Under the pieces are notes generated by a model. The model made no database searches, had not been told where the DNA came from, and saw only the letters and a list, made by a program, of their open reading frames with translations. Position numbers and translations under genes: made by a program. Below are positions 10,786 through 21,484 of a stretch of DNA of 52,904 bases, piece after piece. How positions within the stretch are numbered: the stretch's first letter is position 1; the number at the start of each line of letters is the position of its first letter. Where the stretch lies: the NCBI GenBank assembly GCA_030685235.1, contig MU839275.1, positions 1 to 52,904 on the forward strand, given 5' to 3'. This DNA comes from Copromyces sp. CBS 386.78. Taxonomy: Eukaryota; Ascomycota; Sordariomycetes; Sordariales; Sordariaceae.

Positions 10786-12381
10786 CGTGAGGAAAAGAGG
10801 ACTCGCTGCGCGCGGGTCGGGCGGGTTGGGGGTTGGTTCCGTGTGTTTTTGGTGATGGGGATGTGGGAGGGAAGCGAGGGTGTCGCTCGGTAGGTGATGC
10901 GGCAGATGATGACGATTTGAAATGCCAAGTTGGGTCGAGGTTGGTTATGCGACGGCTATGATGAATTGTTTGGATGGCTCGGAGCAAAAATCGTCGAGTT
11001 CGCGGTGTTGTTGTTGTTGTTGGAGAGTTGATGTTCTGGAAAGGAAAAAGGTTCGACTGCAGGACGGGATGCGTTTGGATGCCTGCCGGCCGCCACTCAA
11101 ATGTTACGCCGAGTGCCAAGCATTCTTAAACAGCGATTAGACTAGCAATCAACCCTAACCCAGATGTGCTGCCATTTCACCCCTTTTTCTTTTGTTTACA
11201 CTACACGAGGGAATCAACATTCCCCACGGGGAAACAATGCTACGGAAGAACTGTGCCTCAGAACTTGTGTTTCAACCGGTTACTGAGAGGTATGTTATAC
11301 AAAAGTACTTGGTCTGCGCCGTGACAGAACATGAAGCTTGGATTGGTCGAGTTTCACGCTCCTCTGCATCTTTTTGAGGACGTCCTTTTTTTCTAAAAAA
11401 AAAAAAAAAAACATCCCCTCGGACACTCCGTTGCACCAAACTCGCATCCCACACTTCGCCCCTTCTGCAAAAGGCGTTCCTTGTTAGCAGTTGGTACAAT
11501 GCTCATCGCTTACTCTGGTTATCAAAATGGCCGAATCATCTCCAACAATTGCACTCATTTAGATTGAACCATGCTTTCTTTCTTAAACGAATCCATCATC
11601 TGTCGACGACCTTCAATAGTATTTACACAGTTACAAGTTATGTATGACAGCGAACTACAGCTGACTGACATGAATATCCAAAAAAAAGAAAACAGAAAAA
11701 AGCCACCCATCAAACCCAAATTTTCCGGGGCCATCCAAAGAAAACAGACAGATATCAAACGCAAGAAGCCACGAAAAGAAGACACCATCGGTCGATCGAA
11801 ACGGACGCGTTTGGGTATCAAACTGATGAGAGAAGCAAAAAGTATGCAATGACTATACAAGAAAATGTGACCAACATAAATAGGACCGTGACTGGAAATG
11901 ACATGAAGTCGTTTGTATAACGACCAAAGGCGACCAAAGCTTTAGTCCAAAAAACTGTCAGATAGAAGAGAATTCGTACGCGATCTCGAATGTCAAAAAC
12001 GCAGGCCCCCTGTTGCTCGGACAATGGGTATATGTGGTGTGATATAGACCGCCGTGCGTCCAGGTGAAGCGTACAAATCGGCACATATAACAACAAAAGG
12101 CTGATATACATAGTATATAGGTGATGATGTCATGGTGCAAGATCGACGTCCGGGGTCCGAAGTTGTTCGTGCTGCTCCATGATTGACGCAGTGAGCCAGG
12201 TTGTTTCAGTCCGATGGCATATCCCTGCGATAGGACGACGCTTCATCGTTCCTGGCTGCCGTGGTCCTGGGGTAATGGATATCCTCAACGGCCTTCTCTT
12301 AGGCATCTGGATTTGGGTCCTCCTTCCAGAGCCTTGCCGACAGACTGACACAGTGGAAGTATCAAATGTCGCATTCTCTCA
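10786..12381. other. Upstream of KIN17 and 3' side of the 14-3-3-like gene
   Basis: No recognisable gene. The first ~300 bases contain the KIN17 promoter and leader (GTTG repeats near 11,010). A run of about 19 A lies near 11,396-11,414, preceded by CTTTTTTTCT. The 11,550-12,380 part is AT-richer, with short non-homologous open frames on both strands, and probably includes the 3' UTR of the minus-strand 14-3-3-like gene. Confidence 0.5.
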
Positions 12382-13320
12382 TCATATCATCCCTGGTGGA
12401 GCTGTGACTGGCGCTGGTGCCTGAGCCTCTGTCTGTTCGATCCTGGGTGTCCCCTGCGAGCCAGAATTCGACGTTCCGTGACCCTTGCTTCGAAGGGTGT
12501 TATTCGACCCCAGACCGCGCTTCATCATTTTCCCAAGGACAGTGACAAGCTCACATGCGTCGTTGAACATGTCGTTGTCGATTCCCTCCGTGGCCTCATA
12601 CACCTCCGAAACGGTTTCCTTTGCCAGTTTTCGGCTAGCCTCCGCATCGTGAACGCATTCGTAAAGGAAAGCTGCATATTCCGTCTTGACTGAGAGCCGT
12701 AGCGAATGTGATCCCCAAAGGTGCTGTTCGGCGAGCGCGATAGCTTCCTTGAAACATTGCTGGGCTAGTGGTAGGTAGTCGCCGGGCTTCATGAGGAAGG
12801 CTGTTGGTGATTGTGGACCAAAACCGGGAGGTGGGCCAACGGGTCCCCCTTCAGATATCGACTTTGAAGCACCGTGACCGTATGTGCCATTGCCCTTTGC
12901 TACCCCCTTTCCTTTGTCGAGGCCGTTCGTTACACTGCCTTCCGGTGTGTTGGTTCCTATCGTCGTAACCGGTGGAGTGTTGTGATACAAGACGATAATG
13001 TGATAGAACGAAGCTAGCAGCTTGTATGCTAGGATTTTGAGCTCAACATTCTTCTTTAGCGTCACCGACGGCAGGACATATTGATCGAGCAGTAGGAGCC
13101 CTTCCCGCGACAACCATATGATGTGAAGATGAAGATCTAGTGGGGGATGTCCTGAGCTTCCGTCTTGTCGGCGTTGTTTTCGTGCGGTGATGAGCTGGCT
13201 CGAGAGGTTTATGGAAAGTCCTAGAATTTTGAACAGGACGGAGGAAAGCAGGGGGTTCTCATTCTCGACTAGCCGGGCAAGCTTGCCAAGAAATTTTTGG
13301 TCGATCTCTGAAGAAGCCAT
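12382..13320 (-). CDS. 14-3-3-like domain protein
   Basis: Single-exon gene of 312 aa. Residues about 5-115 (FLGKLARLVENENPLLSSVLFKI..., RKQRRQ, ILAYKLLASFYHIIVLYHN) and about 180-265 (YLPLAQQCFKEAIALAEQHL, HSLRLSVKTEYAAFLYECVH, TVSEVYEATEGID) show the pattern of paired amphipathic helices of the 14-3-3 fold, in particular helices G-I of the C-terminal half. A Gly/Pro-rich insert (about residues 120-175, with GPPPGFGPQSP) interrupts the domain and the tail is disordered. It is clearly more divergent than the two canonical fungal 14-3-3 proteins, so classical phosphoserine binding is not assured. The ATG at 13320 starts MASSEIDQKFLGKL, directly at the first helix. Upstream lies a long gene-poor region, so regulation cannot be judged. 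Confidence 0.8.
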   Translation of the reverse strand: MASSEIDQKFLGKLARLVENENPLLSSVLFKILGLSINLSSQLITARKQRRQDGSSGHPPLDLHLHIIWLSREGLLLLDQYVLPSVTLKKNVELKILAYKLLASFYHIIVLYHNTPPVTTIGTNTPEGSVTNGLDKGKGVAKGNGTYGHGASKSISEGGPVGPPPGFGPQSPTAFLMKPGDYLPLAQQCFKEAIALAEQHLWGSHSLRLSVKTEYAAFLYECVHDAEASRKLAKETVSEVYEATEGIDNDMFNDACELVTVLGKMMKRGLGSNNTLRSKGHGTSNSGSQGTPRIEQTEAQAPAPVTAPPGMI

Positions 13321-16300
13321 GAAGTCAAGATTTCGCGATCGATCCGACTGACACTTTCCCTAAGACGAATTCAGGTGCCGAAAGTAACGATTCCAGTAGT
13401 CCAACCCACAGGAGTCGAATGGTGTCCGAGGATGAAAATGGTGGTGAACTCGTGCTCAATGTTGACGAGCTGTCCCTTCGCTACCTGAGGGAGGCAAATT
13501 GGTCCAATGAAGATGATAAGTTAAACGAGGAACTGCCGAGATAATTCGATTCGTGTGTTGCGTCAGTGGTGAATATTATGTCGGCCCCGGCACAAAATTT
13601 CGCATTGAGAAAGTTGGTGTATGAGGGCAGAGGTGAATGAAGTGCTTCGCTCAAGAGCTTCAGCGGGAGGCTGTCAATCAGATATAGTCTTTGTGAAGTT
13701 GAACTTTTGCACTGTGGCTTTGTTTAGAACTCATCGACCTTGGCGTGCTTCATGAGTTGACTGGATGAAAACTCACCAATATCAGAATGAAGAGCAAAAT
13801 GTACTAGGTCGGAGGGAGGCCACCAAGGTAGCAATCTGTCCACCAGAACGGGCCAATCAGGGGCTTGAGGGCGGCAATGGTGTTAGCAAAGGAGTGAGGC
13901 GTGTGAGGGGGAAAAAGAAGTTGAGGCTCAAGGATGGAGATGGAGGGCTTTTCGAGTCTGGGGCCAGGGCATGGCGACGGTGTTGGGTCTTTTTCAACGA
14001 GGTGTTTACCGATTGATGTGGCGCGCGTAGTCGCAGTCGCAATCAGGTCGCAATCGCCGTCGCCAACAAGCCGGAGGGCTTGGAGTCACTGGTACCTGTA
14101 AGCCCCGGGTTGCTGCAGGGGAAACAGACCCCTTTGCTTCCTTAAAAAGAGACACGGGGCGGTGTGACCGGACCACCTGTTGTTGGATTCGATTTTTATA
14201 GGCATGCGCAGCGCAAAACTTGCGAGTCTCCAGCAGAGAGGAAGCGAGCAGGTTGAAGCCTCCAGCAGACCCAGCAAACCAGCACCGAAAGGCTAACCAC
14301 GAGCTAGGTAAAGCAGGTCCTTGTTGCCGCAGTGCCTTTGCAAGGTACCGGGTACCTCTCCAGCTGTTCCTGGCAGTCCTGGCTTTCTGGCAACCAGTCC
14401 CAGCCGGCCTAGCCTTGGAAGATGGGCCCCCACAAGACCCTGCGACGTCAGACGCCCCGTTTTCCGGCGCCCTGTGCCTTTTTTGGTTCGAAGGCTCCGT
14501 CGACGGGCAGAGAGCCGACCTGGGTTGGGGGGGTTCGATTGGGCGGCGGCAAGGATAACGTCAGTGGACAGCAGTTGACCCGGTATGAAGCAACAGCCGC
14601 GGGCGCGGTACCGAATGTTACTGTGATATAAGATGAAAAGCGGATAGCCGCACTGGGGGAGACAACGCTCCCGCTCTGCTGGAGGAGGTACAGAGTAAAG
14701 ACGAAGAATTGCATCTCTAAGGTAGGCAAGGGGCAACCTTTTGCGGCGCTCCAATTGAGCTAACAAGACGGGAACTGGGGACAAACGCAGAGGTTCAGGC
14801 TTGACCGGGGCTGTTGTGCTGTAGCGGGGTGCGCTGCGATGCGGGTGAGGGCCAACCAGGCCAACCGAACAATCTTGCAGGCTGCAGCGAAACTTCAAGG
14901 GCAACACTGGACGAAGATTCTGTGCATGAACGAGCGTTGCGGCCATGCAGAGTTACTGGCACCCCCCGCTGTTTTTAGGCGCATCTCACACCAACGGCAC
15001 AATCAAAACTTTTGGGCAAAGAAGGGAAAACATGGGACGGCATCCGAGGTTCTTGGGCAAGCCACGGGTGGTTTCAGGATCCAGGGGAAAAGGAAGTGAG
15101 ACCTCGAAGACCAATACCCATGGAACGTCGTCAAACTCGTCTCCTCCACGGAGATTGAAGGCCGACTCGAACCTGGAAAAGCAGGGCAGCTCTGGACGAG
15201 CAAAAGTGAGTTCCAGAAGGCAAAGTCGGAATGCGGCAGTGACGGAGGTTTATGTCATACAGGAGCGGTTGGCGAGCGACGATAGGTCGACGTTGAAGTC
15301 GTCGAAAGGAATCTGCAGGATGAGTTGTCCACCGGGACGGCCGTCGTTCAATCATCTGGGTCGGCGCATGATGCCCTAGATTGCCCTGAGAGAGTGCGTG
15401 CGTCTTGATGCCCGCCCCATTCAGTCCCCCAGTCCGGTCGGGTCCCGGTCAGGCAGGGCAGCCCACTTGGGTTACTCGCTCGGCTGAGGTTACCCCCAGT
15501 CCATGTTCCATCAGGGCAGTACACCCCATTGAGTCCAATGCAGGGCGTCAGAATATCGATTGGGTCAAGACGGAGTCAGGAACTGCCAGATTGATGAGTG
15601 CGTTATGTGGATGGAAAAAGATGGTGCAGAAAGCCGTCTTTGAGATATGCGTGCGGCGGAGTTGTCAAGTGGATGTGATGTGAGATTGAGGTTGAGATCT
15701 GATCGACGATGAACCAAGCACTGGGACATGACCGAGAAGTGCACGGGGCGCTAGAAGATCCGGTGCGACATGCCTGCCGACGTATGTTACAGCAGCATAC
15801 GTGACCTGCGTAACGATGCCTGCTCACGCCCTACTTGCACAGTACGGCCCTGAAAATGCCCACTGCCGGAATACCGTGTAAGATAAATTACCAGAACACC
15901 CAAGTAATTTGAGGATGAAGTTGAAACTCTCAAACAGTTGGAGCCTCGACAAGCGAAATATCAGGATGCAGCAAGCGCCAGCACACCCGGACACGGATCA
16001 CAAAGAGCATCTTGTCACCTCAAAGATCTCCTTTATCACAACTGCCGGACGATCTGACCCTTCATCGATGCCTCGGGCCGGAAGAAACGCACAAACCGCA
16101 GAAAAGGGGACTCTTGTCTCCTTTCTTTGTATTCCAACATCCTCGTGGTCGCTGCTTACATGCCACGAGTACCACGAACCATGTCGCACGCTCTGTGTTC
16201 CTTCGGATTCATTCGTTACGTGGTTTTGGTCGTGATGTTGGTTATCACAACCTGGTAGGCGACGTAGTCAAGTCTCACATCTGTGCTCCGAGTCTGTACT

Positions 16301-17961
16301 ACTTACACCCCTTCTAGAATTCCCGAAAGTCAAGATTGATCCTGTGCACCTCGCCGTCGTCACTGTCTTAGGATTTTATTACAAGCCGCGGATGCTCACC
16401 AGCTCAAGTGAGTCCGGCAGTTGCAATTGGTGCCAGCACAGGGAAGGTGGTTCAAGGAACATACCTTACATACCTATCTGCCATTATCCGCCGCGGCAAC
16501 CTATAGGTACTTGAATAACACAACAAAAGCATCTCGAGGCTAGCTGCCGGCAGTTCTAACCAAGTTTTTTTATTTCTCCTGCACCATACACGACATGCTC
16601 GTTTCTTTACACAGCATAAATAATCAAAACGAAAGGGAAACTCTCGATAAGCGGTCAAAACCAAAGTTGGTTTCTTGTTGTCCTATTCCTCGTCGGCGAG
16701 AGTCATCAACCAAGTCAATATCTCGGCTTCCTTCCCGCTCCCGGATGTGGACTTATACGGCCCATGGTTGAGGCTCTGTCCCCAAGTTCAAGTTCGGATG
16801 ACATTATCAATTTGACATGTCAACTTCACCACCAACGGTCCGGCCCATGCCTGGAGGGCTCGGTCTGGCTGCCTAGTTGCATGCCTACACTACCCACCAG
16901 ATGTGCATATCTGCCAAGTGGAAGTAGGTATGCCTAGGTGTGAATGCAGCCATATCTATGTAGGACCTAGTCTAAGACTTCGAAACCGTTGGTTATCATT
17001 GTGCAGATTTCACCATAGTTCCTTTTTTTGGACTTGTTCCCTCTTGTCCGAAACACCAGCCGTCTAAAACACTCGATGTTGTTTGTCAGTTTCGGGAATT
17101 CCAGGAGTGGCTTCAAGAGCGGGAAAAGGTCATATGTATGGTTGATCATCGCAAACCATGCCGAACGTAGACATAGACCACAAGTCTGTCTGTCAGCGTC
17201 GACGAATTTCCACGGTCAATGAGTCAGATCTACAATGTTGTTCGAGAAGATACGCAGTAGATGCCTGCGCGAGTGCGGCGAAGCTTAGACTTGGTGATAC
17301 CGAATCGCTCAGCCTCTTGGACATGAGAAACATGGCCATCTACTTATCTCTCTTTTGTTTATATAATGCACGACAATGTCCAGACACTTGACTCTATGGA
17401 AATATCAACAACGATTTGTCCAACATCTCAGCTGTGCACAGGCGCGTCAGACTGTCGCCACTCTTTTCAGCTTTTGCGGTCGGGAAACACCATTCATTAT
17501 TTTTGCTGCGCGAAGTCAGGACGTCCAATTTTTAATATAAAATCGCAGATTACGGTGGGTGCTTAGGCTTCCTATATCCAACCGCCTTTATCGCACTGTT
17601 CCTGGGTCAGGGTCCAGTCTCCATCGATATCGTCATCTCAACTTCATTACCCACGGACTATAGACTACTGTACGAAACAAACAACATAACAACAACAACA
17701 ACAATAACAACACCACTCACTGACGATAACAACCTACTAATTTACCGTCTCTAACTTCTCAAACTCGAGAGATCAGCCAATCATCATATCTCTCGAAACC
17801 TGAGATTCCACCACTTACTATACTCCCCCCAAACAACTTACCACCACCCACCCATCGTTTCTTCTGCATCTCAAACCCTCGAGATAGATCGGGCAGATTC
17901 CCCCCGACATACTTCCCGGGCGCCCCCCCCCCCTCCCCCACAAGTTTGTTTGTCACAAAAA
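13321..17961. other. Long gene-poor stretch (4.6 kb)
   Basis: I cannot support a protein gene here. Open frames up to 217 codons (for example 14,293-14,946 minus, 14,945-15,379 plus) have no recognisable motifs, overlap one another on both strands and have no consistent codon bias. Base composition is normal and CA/TG is not depleted, so it is not a RIP island. The last ~330 bases look like a transcribed leader for the next gene: an ACA/AACAAC repeat at about 17,680-17,715, CT-rich tracts and a C-run at about 17,926-17,939. Non-coding RNA genes or genes with many small exons could have escaped notice. Confidence 0.5.
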
Positions 17962-18204
17962 ATGTGTCAATACTACGCCCACGCCTTCACCTGCAAACAC
18001 GTCTTCCTCACCTTCGCCCGCTTCTGTCCCTCCGCCAGCATGATCCAGACCCGCTGCGGCGAGCGCGAGATTTGGCAGACGATTCGCATGGCCGAGTCTT
18101 GCGACGAGTGTAAAGGGGGTGGTCGTATTGGTGGTGAAAATTGGATGCAGGACGGAAGTCTCGGTATTGCGGTAAATACGACCGGGACGGGGTGTAGGAA
18201 GTGA
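17962..18204 (+). CDS. Small Cys-rich conserved fungal protein
   Basis: Encodes 80 aa starting MCQYYAHAFTCKHVFLTFAR. I recognise the pattern (short N-terminal CQYY...F.CKH...F.RFC segment, then IQTxCGxREIWQTIRM and CxxC) as that of small uncharacterised proteins common in filamentous ascomycetes. Eight Cys plus a CKH motif in 80 residues suggest a small zinc-binding fold (C2, C11, H13, C23, C33, then CDEC), but this is inference. No signal peptide or membrane segment. The ATG at 17962 was chosen because the conserved block begins there; an in-frame TTG lies 12 bases upstream. The leader is long, rich in ACA and CT repeats, and typical of a well-expressed fungal mRNA. Confidence 0.75.
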   Translation: MCQYYAHAFTCKHVFLTFARFCPSASMIQTRCGEREIWQTIRMAESCDECKGGGRIGGENWMQDGSLGIAVNTTGTGCRK

Positions 18205-18650
18205 CGTGGATGGGACATGTTCTGTCGGAGTGAGTGTGGGAAAGTGGGAGAGATAGAGGAGAGGGAAAGAGGGAAAGAGGGAAGAAAAGAAGAGCCAAAG
18301 TAGTGCCGCTGCTGCTGGTTAGAGTTGGCCGGGAATGACCCGAAGGAGGCGATTTGGGTCCTGCCCGGGCGCGTTGGGAACCTGTTGTTGCTTGTTATGT
18401 TAAGGGCCCGTTGCTTTCTTAGGTCGGGAACCTGCTGTTGTTTGTTATTTTTCGAAACCTGTTGCTTCACGCATGGAGTATGAAAGCAATTCAAGCTCCG
18501 CGGAGGTGCAGATATAGGGTCGGAGTTTCGGGGGAGGCTTCGTTCGGCGTCAGGGTCCGTTGGGTATATGTATGCATGTTCTTGTGGCGAGTGTCCGCAT
18601 CGCGTGATCAGTCGTGATCAAAAGCTTGGATTGCTCATTGTCGAAATTCT
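18205..18650. other. 3' region of the small Cys-rich gene
   Basis: No coding signal. There is a purine-rich GAGAGGGAAAGAGGGAAAG tract at about 18,260-18,285, and two copies of a GGGAACCTGYTGTTGYTTGTTAT word (about 18,378 and 18,427), likely a small tandem duplication. Presumably the 3' UTR and spacer. Confidence 0.45.
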
Positions 18651-18933
18651 ATGGATAGATTTATACGGATTAAACCGGTATAGATCTGCACCTTCGTAGG
18701 CGAGAAACTCGTGGTTTTCGTCAAACTCGTCGAAATATTCCCCCGGTACAGCGTTGGCTCGATACGAGGGTTCTCGGTCTAGCAGGTTGGTAGTCGTCAA
18801 GCCGGGCTCATAACCTTCGTATCGAGCCAACGTTGTACCGGGGGAATGATTCGACGAATTCGACGAAAACCACGAGTTTCTCGCCTACGAAGGTGCAGAT
18901 CTATACCGGTTTAATCCATATAAATCTATCCAT
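18651..18933. repeat. Inverted duplication (122-bp arms) of a coding fragment
   Basis: Arms 18651-18772 and 18812-18933 are near-identical reverse complements separated by a 39-bp spacer. Both arms, read from the centre outward, encode nearly the same peptide (PSYRANxVPGE, then FDEFDENHEFLAYEGADLYR), so the palindrome arose by inverted duplication of part of a gene rather than as a simple terminal-repeat element. The right arm carries TGA where the left arm has TAT, breaking the frame. An RNA crossing it would fold into a long hairpin. Confidence 0.85.
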
Positions 18934-19326
18934 TGCCTTCTTCAACCAGAGAAACACTTTCCCATCGAGGTCTTGTGCGAGCAGTGGGCCTGTTTCCGTT
19001 ATACCTTTAACGAAAGGTGTTATTCGGAATCACAACGAAGATATCCAGATACCCCTTCGAACCTATCTTGGATTTCTTCCCTTCACTATAGCCTTGAGCT
19101 GGAAAACTCTTCTCTGGAGAGCTTTCAGGTGTTGGGATTGTACACTTGGGATTGGGAATCCTATTTTGAGCACCGTTTTCTGGATTTTCTTTCCGGAAAT
19201 ACCGCCGAGCTAGACAACTGGTCTGTTGTTTCAAACGAAGCAAGAGCTTGGGAACTTCTTTCTACTAGGTATAGTAGAGGGAGACGGTTGGCATTGGGCG
19301 ATTTCTCACCGCACCACAGCCTTTGA
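18812..19326 (+). pseudogene. Broken gene of unknown family
   Basis: An open frame of 158 codons runs from 18850 to the stop at 19324-19326 and continues the reading frame of the duplicated arm upstream, but an in-frame TGA at 18847-18849 separates them and there is no plausible start. The product is aromatic-rich (VLCEQWACFRYTFNERCY, LGLYTWDWESYFEHRFLDFL) and looks like real protein sequence rather than chance, but I do not recognise the family. The frame stays open well beyond the inverted repeat, so this is probably the 3' part of a former gene whose 5' part was rearranged. It could instead be an exon of a live gene whose other exons I cannot see. Confidence 0.45.
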
Positions 19327-20107
19327 TAGACAGGTTTTCACTGTTGGTCGTCTAATAGACTAGAATTGTTTCTGTCAGCATTTTGGGAGTACTTGGGGAT
19401 GGCTTACCTGTAGATTTCCGGGTTTCTTTCTTCGGGGGGTTTTGGAGTTGGTGTCGGTCAGGCAACACCTGAAGGGACGGGATGTTTTCTTTTTGTATTT
19501 AGGGGAACTAGATAGGAGTACAAGTAAAAACCGACATTGGTTGGGGTGGACGTGATTTTTTTCTAAAAAAAAAAAAATCAAACAATACATGGTTTTTACT
19601 TGTTTCCTATCTACTCGTCAGGGCTCGAAACGCCTCTGACTTTAGCTAATAGTCTGAGGCGCTTCAAGCCCAGACGAGTAGTCCTCCTAGTTACAAAGGA
19701 AATTCTCCTCTTCCTTCCCCCTTCTTGGGTCGTCCCGTTCGGGTTGATACACTCCAATGACCCTCAGGAAATCATCATCTCAAACTTACATCGGCTTGAG
19801 CCGATAGTCCCTCTAAGAAGCCAGCGCACTGCCAAAGCAATACGGGCTATGGGGGTAGGGGGGGATGCTTTAGGTGAATTCCCCCTTTGCAACTGTTAAT
19901 GTTCCACGAAAGTACGGCCCCCGCGGCAGTAAGAAAAACAAAGAAAACAGAACAACGAGTGTGATTGTCGCGGGGGCCGTGGGCGTGCTCCTCTGGCTGA
20001 CCGGTGCTAACGTCGTGTTCCTCAGCCCCGGCAGCATTTGTCGTGTATGTTAGTTGTAGTGTCCTTTCGAGGCAGTACAGATCGGTTCAAAAGCCCGATG
20101 ACAGTGG
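19327..20107. other. Spacer with two adjacent foldbacks
   Basis: Apart from the foldback sequences at 19,510-19,680 I see no gene. The right part is the 3' side of the minus-strand gene ending at 20108. Confidence 0.5.
19510..19680. repeat. Two adjacent small foldback sequences
   Basis: The first foldback pairs 19510-19532 (AGATAGGAGTACAAGTAAAA) with 19591-19612 (GGTTTTTACTTGTTTCCTAT) around a poly-T/poly-A core. The second, 19612-19680, begins TACTCGTC and ends GACGAGTA with CGCCTC...GAGGCG inside. The end of the second (GCTTCAAGCCCAGACGAGTA) recurs near 8127-8150. They look like small non-autonomous repeats. Confidence 0.6.
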
Positions 20108-21484
20108 TCAATCACATCTCCGGATCATTCTACTCTGTAACTTTTCCACCGCATTCGTCGTCTGAGTCTCCTGCTCGGTATAGAAGTCGACAAGCTGGTC
20201 TTGCTGATGTTGTAGATGTTGCTGCTCCATGTCTTGCTTGAAACTGTAGAGGTAATGATCCTGAACCAGGTCCTGACCCTGTTCGTAGTGGCCGTGGTCG
20301 TGGTTATGACACTGGTTGTGGTCGTGGTCCGGGTCTTCGCCATCGTCCTTGGGTGATGGGTAGCCCATGTCCGATACGTCGTAACCCTCGTCCTCGTACT
20401 GGGGTGGGTGGTGATGATGCTGCTGCTGGGGCTGGGGCTGGTGCTGGCCTACTCCCTCGGGAGCTGGGGTCGTATTGTTCCGTCTGTTCTGTTCAGAGAG
20501 CGACAAAGACCCCAAAGCTGTCCGCGTAGCTTCCACGGACTCCTCCTCGTGGCCGGGAGAAACCGAACCAGGAGCCGTCGAGTTTTGTTCGAGTTGAGGT
20601 TGGCGCATGCATTGTAGTGCCTCTGTTGCCACTCTGGCGGTCGGGGCAGAAGTATGCCCATGTTGCCTGATACAATCGCGATCTAAGGGGGGAGAACAGT
20701 CGTACCCAAGTTGGTCGAGGCGTTCCCAGATCGGCCTGTTTTGCTCGCGCAAGGCTTGTCTCGCATTTCTCATGTCGGCGAAAGCGTCACAGGATTTAGA
20801 TTGAGTGTCACCAAGAGTAGCCAAGAGCGAGGAGGCGGCGGCAGCTGCAGTGGAGGAAGAAGAGGAAGAAGCAGAAGCGTCAGTCTCTCTGGGAGGATTG
20901 ACAGTCTCGCGAGGATTTTCCTCTGCAAGCCCAGGTATCATCATAGCTTGGTGCTCCTTCCTCATCCTCTCTCTACCAGCTTTGGTGTCGGGACCCAGAT
21001 AAGGCTTGCCAGCCTCCCAAGCCGCAATCAGGAGCTCCTTGTTCTGCCGAATAAACTCGACAATCTCTTTCACCTCGTGACAAACGTCGTCCCGCCAGAT
21101 GTCCGCGACCTCCCTCCTGTCCTCGTCGGTGCAGTCAGGATGTCCGAGAGCGATACTCAGCACGTGTCTGATACGGGCCATCCACTCGCCCAGGTCGGAG
21201 GTGATGAAAGGATCGAAGTCCCGGCAGACAGCCGAGGGGGCTTGGAAGATGGCCCTTGGTTGGGGACTATCTTGGGAGCGAGTGGAAGCTGGGGCAGCAG
21301 GGGCGGGGACGGAGGAGGCGGCAGAGGCTTCGCTCTGGTTTCCAAGCCGGAGGTGGGCGCTGAAGATTTCTGCTACCGAATCCATCCTCAGGAGGTTCGG
21401 AGGCAGGGCCTCTATTCCGCCCACGGCGCGGGCGAGGAGCTGCTGTGCCCTGTATATTGCATGCTCATCCAGAGGAAAGAGCAT
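20108..21484 (-). CDS. Uncharacterised protein with His/Gln-rich tail
   Basis: Single-exon frame of 458 aa from a clear ATG. I do not recognise a named domain. Residues 1-50 (MLFPLDEHAIYRAQQLLARA..., LRMDSVAEIFSAHLRLG) and about 90-190 (FDPFITSDLGEWMARIRHVL, CTDEDRREVADIWRDDVCHE, VKEIVEFIRQNKELLIAAWE) are predicted helical and look ordered. They are separated by an Ala/Ser/Pro linker. After about residue 200 the protein is low-complexity: poly-Ser/Ala, then QPQPQQQHHHHPPQ and a DHDHNQCHNHDHGHYEQGQD stretch that could bind metal, ending in a short helical QEL-type tail. Codon bias favours C at third positions, supporting a real gene. Function unknown. Confidence 0.7.
   Translation of the reverse strand: MLFPLDEHAIYRAQQLLARAVGGIEALPPNLLRMDSVAEIFSAHLRLGNQSEASAASSVPAPAAPASTRSQDSPQPRAIFQAPSAVCRDFDPFITSDLGEWMARIRHVLSIALGHPDCTDEDRREVADIWRDDVCHEVKEIVEFIRQNKELLIAAWEAGKPYLGPDTKAGRERMRKEHQAMMIPGLAEENPRETVNPPRETDASASSSSSSTAAAAASSLLATLGDTQSKSCDAFADMRNARQALREQNRPIWERLDQLGYDCSPPLDRDCIRQHGHTSAPTARVATEALQCMRQPQLEQNSTAPGSVSPGHEEESVEATRTALGSLSLSEQNRRNNTTPAPEGVGQHQPQPQQQHHHHPPQYEDEGYDVSDMGYPSPKDDGEDPDHDHNQCHNHDHGHYEQGQDLVQDHYLYSFKQDMEQQHLQHQQDQLVDFYTEQETQTTNAVEKLQSRMIRRCD

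Noticed and set aside
14293..14946. 217-codon minus frame in the 13-18 kb gap
   Set aside because: No motif, overlapping frames on both strands, G/C-rich sequence that is open by chance.
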